Shown here: positions 63,575 through 64,000 of the stretch, one piece after another
Numbering within the stretch: the first letter of the stretch is position 1
Layout of the letters: each line of letters begins with the position of its first letter
From: Phaeoceros laevis
Taxonomy: Eukaryota; Anthocerotophyta; Anthocerotopsida; Notothyladales
Assembly: GCA_049999765.1 (NCBI GenBank)
Contig: JBNGIQ010009496.1
Location: 170,354 to 234,353, forward strand
Direction: 5' to 3'
DNA: 64,000 nucleotides
Notes under the pieces: generated by a model
Database searches by the model: none
The model's input: the letters and a program-made list of their open reading frames with translations, nothing else
Told to the model about the DNA's origin: nothing
Translations under genes and position numbers: made by a program

Positions 63575-64000
63575 CTAATCAACCAAGCAAGCAGCAGCGA
63601 GCAGAAAAAACAAATGCCACTTCCAAGCGCCTCTGGCCACTTCACCGATCCCTGAAGACGGGCCCTGGCTGGGTGCGAAATTGGTCCCCTGCCCGGCCTG
63701 CCGCACCTTGTAAACTTGGCTGCTGCCGTACAACGACTGTACGCCTTGAATGTCGTCCGCACTCAACGAATGCTTAACCTACAAATGCATCACTCCATGA
63801 TCCACCATGCATATGCTGTGCCTTTCCCATTCCATTTTTTAATTTTTAAAACCCACAACTTTTGTAGAAGACCAACCTGGTGCGGCGCGATGTCGGCAAA
63901 CATGGCAGCGGCCGGGTCCGCGGAATGGCCCAGCCCGATCAAATGGCCCGCCTCGTGCAGCACCACGGACTGCAGGTCCATAGTGGCCGGCACGTGCCGG
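63575..64000 (-). CDS. Matrix metalloproteinase, C-terminal part (5' end outside window)
   Basis: Plant matrixin (MMP) of the cell surface or wall. The exon from the right edge to 63877 encodes LQSVVLHEAGHLIGLGHSAD, the zinc site HExGHxxGxxH, followed by PAAAMFADIAPHQ, which holds the Met-turn. A GT-AG intron (63876 to 63779) leads to the last exon 63778-63575: VKHSLSADDIQGVQSLYG, a small spacer, and a hydrophobic end (GAWKWHLFFLLAAACLVD), as in GPI-anchored plant MMPs. The prodomain with its cysteine switch lies off the right edge. Confidence 0.9.

Overview
This is a nuclear genome segment from a land plant. The evidence is spliced genes with GT-AG introns of roughly 60-300 bp, a zinc-finger homeodomain (ZF-HD) regulator, a DYW-type PPR protein, an IRE/IREH1 AGC kinase, a CHASE-domain histidine kinase, and plastid/thylakoid proteins with transit peptides. 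Short introns, moderate GC, and an intronless PPR built of near-identical repeats ending in Asp-Arg-His instead of Asp-Tyr-Trp suggest a seed-free lineage (bryophyte or lycophyte grade). The species cannot be fixed from the sequence. There are two runs of N, 400 and 100 bases, which look like scaffold gaps of nominal size.

Layout, left to right. 1-9034 (-): KDM5/JMJ17-type H3K4 demethylase, 3' end outside the window. 9822-11436 (+): shugoshin-like gene, head to head with it; a 263-bp tandem duplication starts at its stop codon. 14195-16623 (+): cytosolic aspartyl-tRNA synthetase. 16787-19309 (-): DPH2 diphthamide synthesis protein. 22239-23210 (-): ZF-HD transcription factor. 23.3-32.1 kb: about 9 kb without a gene I can recognise, holding tetranucleotide repeats, a 14-bp tandem array, a degenerate satellite-like array and an AT-rich block. 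32101-34298 (-): YrdC/Sua5-like plastid-type protein. 35659-37182 (-): thylakoid-lumen pentapeptide-repeat protein (TL17 type) with a GC-AG intron. 37768-39648 (-): GH18 class V chitinase-like protein with a GPI-type tail. 40520-43174 (+): intronless PPR-DYW editing factor. 46008-50903 (+): CHASE hybrid histidine kinase interrupted by a gap. 51439-56732 (-): IREH1-like kinase. 57226-59422 (-): CtpA-type processing protease, interrupted by a gap that looks artificial. 59480-60684 (+): ankyrin plus Rmt2-like arginine methyltransferase. 60872-63012 (-): conserved plant protein of unknown function with an HNH-like Cys/His pattern. 63575-64000 (-): 3' end of a matrix metalloproteinase with a GPI-type tail.

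The genes do not form a pathway or operon; this is an ordinary plant gene neighbourhood. Several pairs are divergent and may share promoters: KDM5/shugoshin, chitinase/PPR and CtpA/Rmt2. Several pairs are convergent: AspRS/DPH2, histidine kinase/IREH1 and Rmt2/HNH-like. I found no convincing new multi-gene system. The best leads are the false gap inside CtpA, the GC-AG intron, the altered DYW terminus, the divergent CHASE sensor, the shugoshin 3' duplication and a perfect TGACGTCA palindrome in a divergent promoter. Exon boundaries are my own splice readings from translated homology and consensus sites, without transcripts.
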